The notes under the pieces are model-generated. The model was not told where the DNA came from and made no database searches. It saw only the letters and a list, made by a program, of their open reading frames with translations. Positions 5,845 through 6,324 of a DNA stretch of 6,324 nt are shown in pieces. Each line of letters starts with the position of its first letter. The stretch's first letter is position 1. The stretch is from JACDCY01 sp964350145. GTDB taxonomy: Bacteria; Gemmatimonadota; Gemmatimonadetes; Gemmatimonadales; Gemmatimonadaceae. Location of the stretch: contig CAYGJL010000069.1 of the NCBI GenBank assembly GCA_964350145.1, positions 1-6,324 of the forward strand. The letters run 5' to 3'. The translations under genes were made by a program, and so were the position numbers.

Positions 5845-6324
5845 TCAGCCCGCGAGGGCGCTCCGGCGCTCCCGGACGACGTCTCCCGCTCTGGCGACGC
5901 GCCTGGCCGCCGCCGCGAGCGAGTCGATCAAGCCGACGATGTGCACCTCCGCCAGATCCTGCTTCGCCAGGAACGGATCCATGACGGTCGAGCGCAGCAC
6001 TACCAGCCCGCCTGCCTCGCCCGCGCGCCACTCTTCGGCGAGGCCCGCGCCGATCCCTTCGAGCAGCGGCAGCGCCGCGCCGAGATACATCGGCGAGCGG
6101 AGCCGCGTGCGGCTGAGAACGTACGGCGGCGAATCGCCGGGACCGTGCAAGCTCATCTCGCGGTACACCAGCTCGTTCAGCTCGTTGACGTCCGCCAGCG
6201 ACTTCATTCGCGGATGGAACAGGAAGAAGCAGACGATGTTCAGATCCGGCTCGGGCAGCGTCACGATCTGGTGCGGCGTGAGATCCGCCTCGCGCAGCGC
6301 CGCGTACAGTCGGCGCGCGCCGAC
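5845..6324 (-). CDS. PLP-dependent decarboxylase-like protein, C-terminal part (5' end outside the window)
   Basis: The frame is open to the right edge; 159 residues of the C-terminus are visible, ending at TGA 5845. An internal GTG at 6264 is not the start, since coding continues upstream in frame (GARRLYAALREADL). The pattern LPEPDLNIVCFFLF, then NELNELVYREM, SRTRL and LVVLRSTVMDPF resembles the C-terminal small domain of fold-type I PLP enzymes of the group II decarboxylase family (glutamate, tyrosine or diaminobutyrate decarboxylase-like). The PLP lysine and the substrate-determining regions lie outside the window, so the substrate cannot be named and enzymatic activity cannot be judged. 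It has the same orientation as the nos genes but is 162 bases from them and has no known link to N2O reduction, so it most likely marks the cluster's boundary, although readthrough is possible. Confidence 0.65.
   Translation of the reverse strand, partial: VGARRLYAALREADLTPHQIVTLPEPDLNIVCFFLFHPRMKSLADVNELNELVYREMSLHGPGDSPPYVLSRTRLRSPMYLGAALPLLEGIGAGLAEEWRAGEAGGLVVLRSTVMDPFLAKQDLAEVHIVGLIDSLAAAARRVARAGDVVRERRSALAG

Noticed and set aside
5771..6031. Minus-strand frame of 86 residues overlapping the end of the decarboxylase-like gene and reaching into the gap.
   Set aside because: Out of phase with the supported gene, Arg/Gly-rich and without a ribosome site; judged a shadow.

Overview
The window holds most of a nitrous oxide reductase (nos) gene cluster on the minus strand, in a GC-rich genome. 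Reading along the minus strand (right to left here) the order is: the 3' end of a PLP-dependent decarboxylase-like gene (cut by the right edge), a 162-base gap, a small blue-copper (cupredoxin) lipoprotein gene, nosZ, a four-helix membrane protein resembling NosB in position and topology, nosD, nosF, and the 5' part of nosY (cut by the left edge). No RNA gene, CRISPR array, insertion sequence or origin is visible. No gene-free stretch exceeds 300 bases, and the plus-strand open frames are antisense shadows of these genes.

The NosZ is the catalytic enzyme reducing N2O to N2. All seven histidines expected for the CuZ cluster and the C-x3-C-x3-H-x2-M CuA motif can be placed, with spacings close to those of characterised NosZ proteins. 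It has a Sec-type lipoprotein-like leader instead of a twin-arginine signal, and no nosR or nosX is seen. Both points indicate the clade II ('atypical') nos type. The order nosZ - membrane protein - nosD matches the nosZ-nosB-nosD order described for clade II clusters. High GC, lipoprotein NosZ and an adjacent cupredoxin would fit a Gemmatimonadota-like soil bacterium, but this taxonomic call is inference; myxobacteria or other GC-rich clade II carriers are possible.

The genes form a tight operon. nosZ/membrane protein share one base (TGATG), the membrane protein and nosD are one base apart (TAGGATG), and nosD/nosF and nosF/nosY each overlap by four bases (ATGA). Only the cupredoxin-nosZ junction is loose, with a 61-base spacer carrying a perfect short hairpin, unless nosZ uses an upstream overlapping ATG. 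A probable model: the cupredoxin delivers electrons (or copper) to NosZ; NosD (periplasmic beta-helix) with the NosF/NosY ABC transporter matures the CuZ site; the NosB-like protein supports N2O respiration in an unknown way. The most interesting points are the cupredoxin as first gene with both it and NosZ predicted to be lipid-anchored, and the uncharacterised membrane protein with two large periplasm-facing loops.
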